Positions 6,030 through 17,274 of a stretch of 53,270 bases of DNA are shown piece after piece; positions within the stretch are counted from its first letter, which is position 1; the number at the start of each line of letters is the position of its first letter. Source of the stretch: Nitrospira sp. (GTDB lineage Bacteria > Nitrospirota > Nitrospiria > Nitrospirales > Nitrospiraceae). Position numbers and translations under genes: made by a program. Where the stretch lies: positions 1 through 53,270 of the forward strand of contig JAHBWT010000018.1 of NCBI GenBank assembly GCA_019636815.1, given 5' to 3'. The notes beneath the pieces are model-generated. The model saw only the letters and a list, made by a program, of their open reading frames with translations. It did no database searches and had not been told where the DNA came from.

Positions 6030-6792
6030 TGCTTGAGGAGCATCGTGATGCAGGCGAGCTGGACAAAGCCGAGGAAATTGGTGGCGTAGTATTCCCAGCG
6101 AATAAGGAGCCGCCGCTTCCATTGGAGCCAGGCAAAGAAGTGTTCGACGAGCCAGCGCCGCTGGTAGCGCCGCAGATGGCGGCCGTCCTGAGTCTTGAAT
6201 TTGCGCGTGGAGCGGTGAGGGGCAATCAGGTTCACGCCGTCCTGTTTGAGGTCGTCATCCAGGCCATTACTGTCATAGGCGCGATCCCCCATGAGATGCT
6301 CCGGCTTCGCCTCCAGCATGTAAAAGTCGAAACTGAGTTGCACCAACGTGACCTCATGATGATTCGCCGCGTGTGTCCTGACGGAGAGGGGGAGCCCGGC
6401 CGATCCACGATCGCGAGAATCTTCACGCCCTTCCCGCGTTTCGTGAGGCCCACGGCGTCCCCGCCGCCCTTGGCCGCCGCAAAGGTGGCGTCGATGACAC
6501 TCTCCCGTTCGTCGATCGCCCCTTCGTCCCGCAGCGTATTGGCCAGTTGGGTGAGGACCTCCCGTAACACCTCCTGTTGACACCACTGTTGAAACCGGCG
6601 ATGGACGGTCTTGTAGTTCGGATAGCACTGGGGGAGCAAGTGCCACTGGGCCCCGGTGTTCAGGATCCAGAGTACGGCCTCCAAGACGGCTCGTGTTGGG
6701 ATCGGTTTGCGGCCGGGACGACTGTCCGGGATGTGTTCTTCGGGAAAATGTTCCTGAATCCGGTCCCATTGGTCATCGCGTAGGCGAAGCAT
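6026..6792 (-). pseudogene. IS5-type DDE transposase, split by a -1 frame change
   Basis: The first frame (start ATG 6792, MLRLRDDQWDRIQEHFPEE) gives the N-terminal half: GRKPIPTRAVLEAVLWIL, NTGAQWHLLP, and VIDATFAAAKGG with the first catalytic Asp. It runs to KILAIVDR. The sequence then continues one frame back with GLPLSVRTHAANHHEV, GDRAYDSNGLDDDL (second Asp) and RRWLVEHFFAWLQWKRR (catalytic Glu), ending near 6023. The switch lies around 6395-6410, where CGGCCGGGCTCCCCC would read through if one base were restored. This may be a one-base deletion or a programmed -1 shift, and a deletion is the simpler reading. Confidence 0.85.
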
Positions 6793-6830
6793 GACCGGAC
6801 TTATAGGGATAGATAGTCTCGCCGTCAACT

Positions 6831-6846
6831 ATTTTGAGATAGGTTC
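6831..6846 (-). repeat. IS terminal inverted repeat, right
   Basis: ATTTTGAGATAGGTTC, an exact reverse complement of 6014-6029. Confidence 0.92.
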
Positions 6847-6886
6847 TAGAATAACCTTGCCACGGCCAGTCTGCGGCGCCGCTCGT

Positions 6887-6933
6887 TTGACTCACCCCAA
6901 ATCCGTTTATATACTGACTTTCTTAATTGGAGG
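6887..6933 (+). promoter_or_regulatory. Promoter and RBS of the asmA-like gene
   Basis: TTGACT (6887-6892) and TATACT (6910-6915) with a 17-bp spacer form a strong promoter 40 bp beyond the IS end, so the insertion left it intact. GGAGG (6929-6933) is 8 nt before ATG 6942. Confidence 0.75.
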
Positions 6934-6941
6934 CGATCGAG

Positions 6942-8930
6942 ATGAAAATCGCGATAGGCTTGCTCGTCCTGGTAGTCCTCCTCGTCGGTGTGGTGCTTTC
7001 GCTTCCCTTCCTGGTCGACCTCAATAAGTATCAAGACCAATACAAACCGATCATCGAAGAAGCCCTCAATCGCAAGGTCCAGCTTGAAGATATCCGTTTA
7101 ACGATTTGGCCAAGGATCGGCGCGCGTGTGGCAGGATTTACGGTGCTGGACGATCCGTCGTTTGATTCAGGTTCGTTTGCGTCGCTATCGTCGTTGGATG
7201 TGGGCGTGAAGTTGATGCCGTTGTTGAGCGGCCAAGTCGAGGTGGAAGAAATCACGCTTCGCAATCCGGTCATTACGGTCATCAAGAACAAGAACGGGGT
7301 TCTGAACGCGTCGACGATCGGTCGCAAAGGTGTGGCTGTTCCTGAAACGCCGTCACGTGCGCCGGTTCCGTCGGCCGAGGGGCCGCTCAAGATTCTGGCG
7401 CTGTTGGCCGTGGAGCGGGTTTCAATCGACGGCGGGAAACTGACCTACCGTGATCAATCGGCTGCAAAAACGACGGAGTATGTCTTGCAAGACTTGGAAG
7501 TCCTCCTTCGAGACGTTCGGCTCGGGCAGACTCCGAGCCTGCAGTTCGCCTCACTGGTACAGCCTTTCAACATGCCGGTGAAACTCGACGGCACCTTCGG
7601 CCCACTGAAAGAAACGATGGACCTTGAGGCCATCAACTTCCAGCTGAGCGTAGGGAAGACGGACTTTACCGTTATGGGAAAAGTAGTCGACCATGATGCC
7701 ACGGTCACGATCACCTCACCGGTGATCAACACTGCAAACCTTCCGGTTACCCTCCCTCTGAAGAAACCGGTCGACATCAAGAATTTAACAATTGTCGCGG
7801 AAGTGAGAGGCCAGGAGGTCAAACTGAATGCCCTCTCGCTGCAACTCTTCGATGGCGACGTGAAGGGAAACGGAAACCTGATCAGTGAATCTGAAACGTC
7901 TCCGTTCAGTGGAACCGTGACGATTCAGGGGCTGCAGCTTGGACCGGCGCTTGCTGCCGTCGCAGACATGCCGCTGTCGATTGACGGTGCCGTCGGAGCC
8001 GACCTGTCTGTTGAAGGCCGAGGGACCTCTCTGAATGCCACGGCTACTATTCATGCACCGATGATCAGTGTCGCCAATCTTCCAGGAACGGCCGTATTGA
8101 AAAAACCTGTCGAGATTAAAAACCTTCAGATGACGGCGGAGCTCAAAGGGAAAGAGGCCAAGCTGAATTCGTTGTCATTTCAACTGTTCGACGGTCAGGT
8201 GAAAGGGAACGGCAAACTCGTCACGGGGTCTGAGGTCCCCCCATTTAATGGGGCCGTGACGATTCAAGGCCTGCAGCTCGGTCCAGCACTTGCCTCCGTC
8301 GCCGAGACGCCGATCTCCGTCAGCGGAACAGCCGGTGCGGATCTTTCGGTGCAAGGACGAGGGTTCTCCCCGCCTGAATTGACCAAGGCCTTGCAGGGCA
8401 CCGGTCATATGGCCGTGAAGAACGGCAAGATCCAAGGCGTGAATATTCTCCAAGAAGTGGTGTCAGCCCTGAAAGTTGCCGGTATTTCAATCGATGACCC
8501 CAACGCCACGGTCTTTTCGACGATCGAGACAGATCTCGCCATTAAGCAAGGGATCATCAGGTTGCAGAACCTCTTGATGGATAGCCATGACTTTCAGGCC
8601 ACGGGCGGCGGCACGATCGGGTTTGACCAGAGACTGAACTTGCTCGTCAACCTGAATCTCTCGCAGGAGGTGAGCCAGAAACTCTCCGGTGCCTCGCCCG
8701 TCGTCAAGATCGCGATGAAAGACGGTCGACTCAGTCTTCCACTTACCATCACCGGCACCGCCCAAGCTCCGTCATACGGAGTCGATGTCAAAGGACTGAC
8801 AGGGAAAGTGCAGGAGCAGGTCAAGAAGAAAGTGGAAGAGGCGGTTGGTGAATTGCTCAAGGGCACGACGAGACCGGAAGACCTCAAACGGGAGGGGCAG
8901 GAATTGCTCAAAGGATTGTTCGGTCGATAA
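6942..8930 (+). CDS. AsmA-family protein with internal tandem duplication
   Basis: A 662-residue protein with one N-terminal membrane helix (residues ~3-24), then the AsmA N-terminal pattern: YQDQYKPIIEEALNRKVQLE, LTIWPRIGARVAGFTV and VEEITLRNPVITV. Its C-terminal AsmA_2-like half includes GTGHMAVKNGKIQGVNI. AsmA/TamB-like proteins sit in the inner membrane with a periplasmic beta-rich body and are implicated in lipid transport or outer-membrane assembly. Residues ~254-361 and ~367-474 are a tandem repeat with a 113-residue period (LKKPVDIKNL/LKKPVEIKNL, LQLFDGDVKGNG/FQLFDGQVKGNG, VTIQGLQLGPALA in both). It is probably monocistronic. Confidence 0.9.
   Translation: MKIAIGLLVLVVLLVGVVLSLPFLVDLNKYQDQYKPIIEEALNRKVQLEDIRLTIWPRIGARVAGFTVLDDPSFDSGSFASLSSLDVGVKLMPLLSGQVEVEEITLRNPVITVIKNKNGVLNASTIGRKGVAVPETPSRAPVPSAEGPLKILALLAVERVSIDGGKLTYRDQSAAKTTEYVLQDLEVLLRDVRLGQTPSLQFASLVQPFNMPVKLDGTFGPLKETMDLEAINFQLSVGKTDFTVMGKVVDHDATVTITSPVINTANLPVTLPLKKPVDIKNLTIVAEVRGQEVKLNALSLQLFDGDVKGNGNLISESETSPFSGTVTIQGLQLGPALAAVADMPLSIDGAVGADLSVEGRGTSLNATATIHAPMISVANLPGTAVLKKPVEIKNLQMTAELKGKEAKLNSLSFQLFDGQVKGNGKLVTGSEVPPFNGAVTIQGLQLGPALASVAETPISVSGTAGADLSVQGRGFSPPELTKALQGTGHMAVKNGKIQGVNILQEVVSALKVAGISIDDPNATVFSTIETDLAIKQGIIRLQNLLMDSHDFQATGGGTIGFDQRLNLLVNLNLSQEVSQKLSGASPVVKIAMKDGRLSLPLTITGTAQAPSYGVDVKGLTGKVQEQVKKKVEEAVGELLKGTTRPEDLKREGQELLKGLFGR
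7701..8363 (+). repeat. Two-copy in-frame repeat inside the asmA-like gene
   Basis: Two ~324-bp units (about 7701-8024 and 8040-8363) encode near-identical blocks, offset by 339 bp (113 codons). Nucleotide identity is clear in places, for example around GGGCTGCAGCTTGGACCGGC and GGCCTGCAGCTCGGTCCAGC. Confidence 0.8.
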
Positions 8931-9091
8931 CGGACGGTTGAGAACACTCGCCGCCTCCTCTCTCACGAGGAGACCGCATATTACGTTTGCCAGCAGTCGC
9001 GGGCTTGAACTATTGGGCATCACGACAAGATCTGAAGCAGCGCCCTCCACCTCAGCCCATTTGTTAACAAATTATTAACAAAATAATCTAG
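8931..9091. other. Intergenic stretch before the DUF481 gene
   Basis: No gene seen. An AT-rich block at 9062-9089 contains TTAACAAA twice (9064-9071 and 9075-9082), which may act as an upstream promoter element or factor-binding site. Confidence 0.4.
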
Positions 9092-9120
9092 TTGCCCTAC
9101 TCCAGAAAAATCGGTATACA
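9092..9120 (+). promoter_or_regulatory. Promoter of the DUF481 gene
   Basis: TTGCCC (9092-9097) and TATACA (9115-9120) are 17 bp apart, just downstream of the AT-rich TTAACAAA repeats. An AAGGAGG sits at 9161-9167 immediately before the ATG at 9172. Confidence 0.65.
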
Positions 9121-9171
9121 CCTAAGGATGATTAGCTCTAGGTAAGTACGTATAGATACCAAGGAGGATCA

Positions 9172-10293
9172 ATGAAGCATTCCATCGTCGCACTTCTGTT
9201 GGTCACGGTTCTGTCTCTGACGACCGCAGCGGTGAGCTCAGCATTTCCGACTGATGACTCGACCCCGATGCTAGAGGCTGCGGTTCCAGCTCAGGATGTT
9301 ATCACGCTGAAAGACGGCAGCGTTATCCATGGGGAAGTGATAGAGATGGTGGGTGGAGTGCTCCAGATCAAGAGTCTTCTGATGGAGGATCTCATTAAGG
9401 TCAAATGGTCGGAGGTGAGCAAGCTGTCAGTCTCTCATCCGATTCCATTTCATTTAAAAGAGGGGACCGTCCTGGTCGGGACAGCCGAAGAGGCTGAGGC
9501 TGGAACGATGAAGCTGCACGCCGGTCCCAATGGCAGCATCGTAAGCGTGCCGATGGATGCCGTGACGCAGGTCAACCCGGTGGTCCAACCCCCGGTCATC
9601 TACAGCGGCAGTTTGAACGCGGGGTATTCTCAGTCCACAGGCAACAGCCAACTCCGCAACGTGAGCCTAGTCGGAGACTTTATCGCCCGGAGCGAGCAGC
9701 TCCGATTGACCCTGCTGGGGCGGTACGTCTATGGCGACAATGCCGGGAGCCTCATCGCGCGAAATGCCCGGGGAACCATCAAGCTCGACTTTTTCATCAC
9801 CAAACGGCTGTTCTGGTTCGCATCGGCGTACGTCGAAAACGATTTTTTTCAGAATCTGAAGCTAAGAACGGCGATTGCGAGCGGACCTGGATACCAATGG
9901 ATCGAGCGAGGAGACTTCGGTGGAATATTTAAAGATATGACGTTTTACACCGAAGTCGGCGCAGCGTATTTCAATGAGGATTATCGCGATAACAGCATCA
10001 CCGACGACAAGGCCAGTTTTCGCGGTCGTATCGCGATGAAGTGGGATTGGCCGCTCTTTGACGATCGAATCACCTTGTTCCACCACAATGAAATTTTCCC
10101 ATCGATCCAAAACTTCTCGGATTTCTTCTACACCATGGATAACGGGGTGCGTCTGAAGATTCTGGCAGGTCTGACGAGCGGTTTCCAAGTGACCACCCGA
10201 TACAACAATCGCCCTCCCGCCGGCACGGGCGATACGGACAATCTGTACTTATTGACGTTAGGGTATGCGTTCGACACCACCCGCAAACGATAG
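9172..10293 (+). CDS. DUF481-family outer-membrane beta-barrel protein
   Basis: A 373-residue protein with an N-terminal signal peptide (MKHSIVALLLVTVLSL..., cleavage near residue 24). A small beta-rich domain follows (residues ~40-135: VITLKDGSVIHGEVIEM, VKWSEVSKL). The DUF481 barrel spans ~145-373, with amphipathic strands (GSLNAGYSQSTGNSQLRNVS, FFITKRLFWFASAYVENDFF, LGYAFDTT). DUF481 proteins are salt-induced or YdiY-like outer-membrane proteins of unknown role. It is preceded by its own promoter and an AAGGAGG RBS, and followed by mscL 49 nt downstream, with a possible shared osmotic context. Confidence 0.88.
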   Translation: MKHSIVALLLVTVLSLTTAAVSSAFPTDDSTPMLEAAVPAQDVITLKDGSVIHGEVIEMVGGVLQIKSLLMEDLIKVKWSEVSKLSVSHPIPFHLKEGTVLVGTAEEAEAGTMKLHAGPNGSIVSVPMDAVTQVNPVVQPPVIYSGSLNAGYSQSTGNSQLRNVSLVGDFIARSEQLRLTLLGRYVYGDNAGSLIARNARGTIKLDFFITKRLFWFASAYVENDFFQNLKLRTAIASGPGYQWIERGDFGGIFKDMTFYTEVGAAYFNEDYRDNSITDDKASFRGRIAMKWDWPLFDDRITLFHHNEIFPSIQNFSDFFYTMDNGVRLKILAGLTSGFQVTTRYNNRPPAGTGDTDNLYLLTLGYAFDTTRKR

Positions 10294-10342
10294 GTCGTCT
10301 GTTGTAGCGCTTTTCTAACGGACTTCTCAGAGGAGGAGAGCC

Positions 10343-10765
10343 ATGCTGAAAGAATTCAAAGAATTCGCCATGAGGGGCAATGTCCTGGATATGGCGATCG
10401 GTGTCATCATCGGGGGGGCGTTTGGAAAGATCGTGTCGTCGATGGTCAGCGACGTTCTCATGCCGCCGCTGGGACTGCTGATGGGCAAAGTGGATTTTTC
10501 GAGTCTCTTCATTAATCTGTCGGATACGTCTCACCCTTCATTGGTTGCGGCCAAAGCCGCAGGGGCTCCGACTCTCAATTATGGAGTTTTTCTGCAGAGT
10601 GTGTTCGACTTCCTCATTATTGCGTTTGTCATCTTTATCTTGGTCAAGCAGGTAAACCGATTTAAGAAAGAGACTGTTCCTCCACCTCCCCCACCGCCGC
10701 CAGGGCCGACGAATGAGGAAAAATTACTGATGGAAATCCGCGACTTGCTCAAGGGGCGCCAATAA
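10343..10765 (+). CDS. mscL: Large-conductance mechanosensitive channel MscL
   Basis: A 140-residue Msc[41 protein letters not shown] and [20 protein letters not shown] mark the amphipathic N-helix, pore helix TM1 and TM2. The C-terminal helix ([13 protein letters not shown]) forms the cytoplasmic bundle. MscL opens under membrane tension to release solutes on osmotic downshock. An unusual run of eight prolines (residues ~112-119) links TM2 to the C-terminal helix. The periplasmic loop is a little long. AGAGGAGGAGAGCC upstream gives a strong RBS. Confidence 0.97.
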   Translation: MLKEFKEFAMRGNVLDMAIGVIIGGAFGKIVSSMVSDVLMPPLGLLMGKVDFSSLFINLSDTSHPSLVAAKAAGAPTLNYGVFLQSVFDFLIIAFVIFILVKQVNRFKKETVPPPPPPPPGPTNEEKLLMEIRDLLKGRQ

Positions 10766-10826
10766 AGGGACGACAGTCGGAATCAACCAGTGCAGGAGAG
10801 GAAAAAGGTATTGTCGAAACGCGGGC

Positions 10827-11900
10827 CTAACTGTACTGATCCCAGGTATCGCATTGTTTGATCCCCCAAAACACGGCTTCCTTGAGTTTCTTGAGGATGA
10901 TGTTGTCTGGGTCGCGAATGGCCTGGAGTTTCTTGTCTAAATCATAGAGCGGTTGGATTGATCGCTTGTCAGGTATCTTACCCAGCGACCATGCAACCTC
11001 CGTCAAGACGATCCAGTCCGTTTTCGGATCCTGGAGCTTTGCCAGTAACGGCAAGACCACAGAGGCATCCCCGTGGATGCCTCCGATCTGGCCGAGAGCC
11101 TTTGCCGCAGCCGCCTGAATTCCCACTTGCGGCGATGAATTCATCATGTCGACGAGCAATGGAATGCCCTCTTTCCCGAGATTGCCCATGGCGACGAGCG
11201 CCTGTTTCGCGAGATCTCGATCTTTCAGAGCTTCCTTCAGTTTCGGGAGGGCCTCGTCCGCCTGCATGTCACCCAGGAGGGACATGATCTTGATCTTCCG
11301 GGCCTGGCTGGTATTCGGTGAATCGAGAATCTTGAGGAGGCGATCCGCATGACCCCATTCTGCCGCCAAGAGGAGGGGGAACTCATATGCTTCCAATGCC
11401 TCCTGTAGCTTGGTCATCGCATAAACGCCGGGATCGGCCGCCTGCGCCGCGGCAACGGCATCTTCAAACTCAGTGCGCACTTCTTTCCGCCACTTGATCT
11501 TTATGCCTCCAAGCAGATAAGTGAGCTGGCAGGCTGGGCCTTTCCAAAGACGGGCAGGCGCATCAGGCAGGTCTGCGTCACCTCCGGTTGCTGTCGTGCC
11601 ATCCCAGGTCTTGCGCTGTTCACACTTGACGCGAAAGACGGCGTCATGAGGCGTGGCAGGATCCCGGACGGTTGCATATCCAACTTCGTGAAGGCGCTGC
11701 GCAACAACATCAGACAAGGGAGCGGGGGTTGCATCTCCTTGATCAGTGAGGGTGATGACGTCGACCAAAACGGTCTGGATTTTTTCTAGCTGAGCCCGCT
11801 GCTCTTGAGTGAAGTATTCCCGATAGGCCAGCGCGTAACCGTGAAACAGACTAAAAACTAGATAAACCACCAGTGCAGGTATGGCGAATCGTGGTTGCAT
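10827..11900 (-). CDS. Exported HEAT-repeat protein
   Basis: A 357-residue protein with an N-terminal signal or anchor helix (AIPALVVYLVFSLFHGYALA). A globular region of ~150 residues with several Cys is followed by HEAT-like repeats from ~residue 185 to 330 (KIKIMSLLGDMQADEALPKL, QALVAMGNLGKEGIPLLVDM, AAAAKALGQIGG, EVAWSLGKIPDKRSIQPLYD). HEAT repeats bind proteins, and the partner is unknown. ATG 11900 was chosen because GGAGGTG lies 6 nt upstream; the frame is open further to 11972 without a good RBS. It is divergent from the atp operon. Confidence 0.85.
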   Translation of the reverse strand: MQPRFAIPALVVYLVFSLFHGYALAYREYFTQEQRAQLEKIQTVLVDVITLTDQGDATPAPLSDVVAQRLHEVGYATVRDPATPHDAVFRVKCEQRKTWDGTTATGGDADLPDAPARLWKGPACQLTYLLGGIKIKWRKEVRTEFEDAVAAAQAADPGVYAMTKLQEALEAYEFPLLLAAEWGHADRLLKILDSPNTSQARKIKIMSLLGDMQADEALPKLKEALKDRDLAKQALVAMGNLGKEGIPLLVDMMNSSPQVGIQAAAAKALGQIGGIHGDASVVLPLLAKLQDPKTDWIVLTEVAWSLGKIPDKRSIQPLYDLDKKLQAIRDPDNIILKKLKEAVFWGIKQCDTWDQYS

Positions 11901-12049
11901 GGCCCACCTCCACGCACTTTTTTCACTATTTTCACTCCCAGGTGTGAGTGCCATTCTGAGGCATCGGAACATGATCTACCGCTCAAATTTCAGTATACAC
12001 TGACGAGTTCAGACGAGACTTCCACGGACCATCAGCCGTCGGCATCGTA

Positions 12050-12079
12050 TTGACAGTTTATGGGTCTCAATGCTAACTT
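12050..12079 (+). promoter_or_regulatory. Candidate promoter of the atp operon
   Basis: TTGACA (12050-12055) and TAACTT (12074-12079) are 18 bp apart, about 70 bp before atpH. The -35 is perfect, the -10 is moderate. Confidence 0.45.
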
Positions 12080-12149
12080 TCGCACCTCTACTTCGTGACT
12101 CGCACGAAACTTTCGGGTCTGTCCAAATAACAAGAGTGAGTAGGGAACG

Positions 12150-12689
12150 GTGATTAAGACAACAGTTGCGCGACGTTACGCACAGGCTCTGTTCGAGCTG
12201 CTCGATCAATCGAACATCGAAGTGACAAGGAGTACCCTGGACAGCATTAGTCAGGCCATGACGGAATCAGACCAGCTGCGCCACGTCGTGGCGTCGCCGG
12301 CCTTCGGAGTAGAGGAAAAGATTGCAGTCCTCACCGCGCTGGGAGACAAGCTCAGCTGCCCATCAATCGGTAAGGCTTTTCTGGGCCAATTGGTGAGGAA
12401 GAACCGGGTGGGGTTTTTACCGGAAATCGCCGATGCGTTCGGTAAGCTGGTTGACCAATCTAAGGGGACACAACCGGTGACGGTTTCTTCTGCTGCGCCC
12501 CTTCCTGTAATGGAACAAGATCGTATCAGAGTGCGGCTACGTGAAACGCTGAAGCGCGACGTGGATGTGACGTTTCAGGCCGACGCCAGTCATCTCGCCG
12601 GTTTGCAGATCTCAATCGGCAGCACGGTGGTCGACAGCACGGTCCGAGGCCGCTTGCGCGATTTGCAAGTCGCGTTGACGCGAGAATAA
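12150..12689 (+). CDS. atpH: F1F0 ATP synthase delta subunit
   Basis: A 179-residue delta (OSCP) subunit: TTVARRYAQALFELLDQ at the N-terminus, SPAFGVEEKIAVL and FLGQLVRKNRVGFLPEI in the middle, and the C-terminal HLAGLQISIGSTVVDSTVRG pattern. It joins the top of F1 to the peripheral stalk. It starts with GTG 12150. It opens a five-gene F1 operon (atpHAGDC) and no b, a or c subunit gene precedes it here; upstream lies a divergent HEAT-repeat gene. Confidence 0.95.
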   Translation: MIKTTVARRYAQALFELLDQSNIEVTRSTLDSISQAMTESDQLRHVVASPAFGVEEKIAVLTALGDKLSCPSIGKAFLGQLVRKNRVGFLPEIADAFGKLVDQSKGTQPVTVSSAAPLPVMEQDRIRVRLRETLKRDVDVTFQADASHLAGLQISIGSTVVDSTVRGRLRDLQVALTRE

Positions 12690-12698
12690 GGAGTTGTC

Positions 12699-14219
12699 AT
12701 GCAGATTAGGGCGGAAGAAATCAGTGCTATTATCAAAGAAAAGATCAAGAGCTTCGATAAGCAGGTCGACGTTAAGGAAACCGGTTCCGTCATCCAGGTC
12801 GGAGACGGGATTGCCAAGGTGTACGGCCTGGACGGAGCCATGGCCGGTGAAATGCTCGAATTTCCCGGGGGGCTTTATGGCATCGCGCTGAACCTCGAAG
12901 AAGACAACGTCGGCGCCGTATTGATGGGCGACGATGTCGGAATCAAAGAAGGTGATCCGGTCAAGCGGACCGGCCGCATCGCGGAAATTCCGGTCGGCGA
13001 AGCGCTGGTTGGCCGCGTCGTGAATGCCATTGGTCAGCCGATTGACGGAAAAGGTTCGATCACGTCACCCCACTCTTCTCGTATTGAAGTCGTTGCACCG
13101 GGTGTGAACACCCGCCAGTCCGTTCGCGAACCGTTGCAGACGGGTATCAAGGCCATCGATGCCATGATTCCGATCGGTCGTGGCCAACGCGAATTGATCA
13201 TCGGCGACCGCCAGACCGGCAAGACCGCCATTGCGGTCGATACGATCATCAATCAAAAGGGTCTTGGGGTGTTTTGCATCTATGTGGCGGTCGGTCAAAA
13301 ACGCTCCACGGTCGCCCGTGTCGTGAAGACACTCGAAGAAAACCATGCCATGGAGTACAGCATGGTGGTGTCTGCCAGCGCGAGCGATCCGGCGCCGATG
13401 CAGTTCCTTGCTCCCTTCGCCGGAGCCGCCATCGGCGAGTATTTCCGCGACAACGGCAAACACGCGTTGATCGTGTACGATGATCTGTCCAAGCATGCCG
13501 TGGCATATCGTCAGCTCTCACTCTTGCTTCGTCGTCCGCCTGGACGCGAGGCCTATCCGGGCGACGTATTCTACCTGCACTCCCGCCTGCTTGAGCGAGC
13601 AGCGAAACTGAGCGATAAGCTGGGTGGAGGCAGTCTCACCGCGCTTCCGATCATCGAGACTCAAGCCGGTGACGTGTCGGCCTACATTCCGACGAACGTC
13701 ATCTCGATTACCGACGGCCAGATCTATCTGGGAAGTGACCTCTTTTATTCAGGGATTCGTCCCGCGATTAACGTGGGTCTGTCGGTCTCACGTGTCGGCG
13801 GATCTGCGCAGATCAAGACGATGAAGCAGGTAGCCGGTACTCTCCGGCTCGACCTTGCCCAGTATCGCGAAATGGCGGCCTTTTCCCAGTTTGGCAGCGA
13901 ACTGGACAAGGCGACGCAGATGCAGCTGGCGCGCGGTGTTCGGATGGTCGAACTGCTCAAACAGGGTCAGTACAAGCCGATGCCGGTGGCGGATCAGGTG
14001 CTTTCCATCTACGCGGGTACCCAGGGCTTTCTGGATGACGTGGCGGTGGATAAGGTTCAGCAGTTTGAGGCGGATCTGCTTCACTATATCCAACAGAACC
14101 ATCCGGAGTTGAAAAAAGAAGTGACCACCATCGGGAAGATCGACGATAAGATCGGCGGTCGTTTGAAGGAAATTATTACTGCGTTCAAGCAGAAGATGGG
14201 CTACGGGGCGAAAGCGTAA
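12699..14219 (+). CDS. atpA: F1F0 ATP synthase alpha subunit
   Basis: A 506-residue alpha subunit with all landmarks: the P-loop GDRQTGKT at residues 169-176, [20 protein letters not shown], and [11 protein letters not shown] with the arginine finger at ~365. AlphaBeta hexamers make ATP, and the alpha sites bind nucleotide without turnover. It lies 9 nt after atpH with an AAGGAG RBS. Length is normal for the family. Confidence 0.99.
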   Translation: MQIRAEEISAIIKEKIKSFDKQVDVKETGSVIQVGDGIAKVYGLDGAMAGEMLEFPGGLYGIALNLEEDNVGAVLMGDDVGIKEGDPVKRTGRIAEIPVGEALVGRVVNAIGQPIDGKGSITSPHSSRIEVVAPGVNTRQSVREPLQTGIKAIDAMIPIGRGQRELIIGDRQTGKTAIAVDTIINQKGLGVFCIYVAVGQKRSTVARVVKTLEENHAMEYSMVVSASASDPAPMQFLAPFAGAAIGEYFRDNGKHALIVYDDLSKHAVAYRQLSLLLRRPPGREAYPGDVFYLHSRLLERAAKLSDKLGGGSLTALPIIETQAGDVSAYIPTNVISITDGQIYLGSDLFYSGIRPAINVGLSVSRVGGSAQIKTMKQVAGTLRLDLAQYREMAAFSQFGSELDKATQMQLARGVRMVELLKQGQYKPMPVADQVLSIYAGTQGFLDDVAVDKVQQFEADLLHYIQQNHPELKKEVTTIGKIDDKIGGRLKEIITAFKQKMGYGAKA

Positions 14220-14222
14220 GCA

Positions 14223-14301
14223 CAGGACTGAGTATCGAGGGCTCAGGACTGAGGCGGAAAGCAGGGAACCTGGGGCAACCTCAGTCCTCAACGCTCGATC
14301 C
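14223..14301. repeat. Inverted repeat between atpA and atpG
   Basis: Arms 14232-14254 (GTATCGAGGGCTCAGGACTGAGG by position) and 14279-14301 pair over 23 nt with about four mismatches around a 24-nt loop. CAGGACTGAG is also directly repeated (14223-14232 and 14244-14253). It could be a REP-like intergenic element or an mRNA hairpin that tunes the alpha:gamma ratio. No T-run follows, so it is not an obvious terminator. Confidence 0.75.
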
Positions 14302-14320
14302 ACAGTTCTAAGAGAATACA

Positions 14321-16674
<2,354 letters not shown>

Positions 16675-16718
16675 GCAGAAGTCGGTTTCGCTTGGTGAGG
16701 TAAAGAAGGGATGAGAGC

Positions 16719-17144
16719 ATGGCAGGGACAATCCTGTTAGAAGTGGTCACCCCCGAAAAGTTGCTGCTGAGCCAACAGGTCGATGAAGTCATCGCGCCAG
16801 GGTCGGAAGGAGAGTTCGGTGTCCTTCCGGGGCATTGCCACTTTCTGTCGACGCTCCGCATTGGTGAACTTCGCTACCGTATCGGTGAGCAAACCGATTC
16901 GATGGCTGTTCTCTGGGGATTTGCCGAAGTGACACCGACCAAAGTTACGGTTATGGCCGAAATTGCGGAAAAGGCCGAGGATATTGATGTCGAGCGAGCA
17001 ACCGCCAAAGTGGCTGAGGCGGAACGACGCCTCCAGGCGGGAGGCTTGCCGTCGGAAGTGAAAGAAGCCCAGATCAGCCTTGAAAAAGCTCACCTGCGAA
17101 AAAAAATTGCCGAGCGCGCCAGAAAAACCAGCCACGCCCGATAG
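16719..17144 (+). CDS. atpC: F1F0 ATP synthase epsilon subunit
   Basis: A 141-residue epsilon subunit: N-terminal beta sandwich (ILLEVVTPEKLLLSQQVDEV, APGSEGEFGVLPGHCHFLS) and a C-terminal helical pair (RATAKVAEAERRLQ, KEAQISLEKAHLRKKIAE). It couples rotation and can inhibit ATP hydrolysis. Last gene of the F1 operon; no terminator hairpin with T-run was seen after it. Confidence 0.96.
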   Translation: MAGTILLEVVTPEKLLLSQQVDEVIAPGSEGEFGVLPGHCHFLSTLRIGELRYRIGEQTDSMAVLWGFAEVTPTKVTVMAEIAEKAEDIDVERATAKVAEAERRLQAGGLPSEVKEAQISLEKAHLRKKIAERARKTSHAR

Positions 17145-17229
17145 GCCGATTCCAATAGGTCTATTCTCCACCAGCTCTTTCCGGTCCTCTGCGCGAAATG
17201 CACGAAGCGTTTTCCCGATCGTAACGAAA

Positions 17230-17270
17230 TCCACCTATCGGAAAAAACGAGGTATCTTGCGGTAGGTGGA
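17230..17270 (+). promoter_or_regulatory. Hairpin sequestering the RBS of the RluD-type gene
   Basis: TCCACCTA (17230-17237) pairs exactly with TAGGTGGA (17263-17270), and the right arm contains the Shine-Dalgarno AGGTGG of the ATG at 17275. The loop is ~25 nt. In the mRNA this would mask ribosome binding and could serve as a post-transcriptional switch. No riboswitch class was recognised. Confidence 0.5.
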
Positions 17271-17274
17271 CTCC

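Larger units (their letters stand above)
6014..6846. mobile_element. IS5-family (IS427-like) insertion sequence, 833 bp
   Basis: The element is bounded by perfect 16-bp terminal inverted repeats, GAACCTATCTCAAAAT at 6014-6029 and its complement at 6831-6846. The flanks read TATA on the left and TAGA on the right, compatible with a 2-bp TA target duplication. It carries one transposase in the minus direction, split between two frames. Length, repeat style and transposase agree with the IS427 subgroup. It separates the toxin-antitoxin island from the asmA promoter. Confidence 0.9.

Noticed and set aside
6029..6580. Plus-strand open frame inside the insertion sequence
   Set aside because: It is antisense to the transposase, whose motifs are unmistakable.
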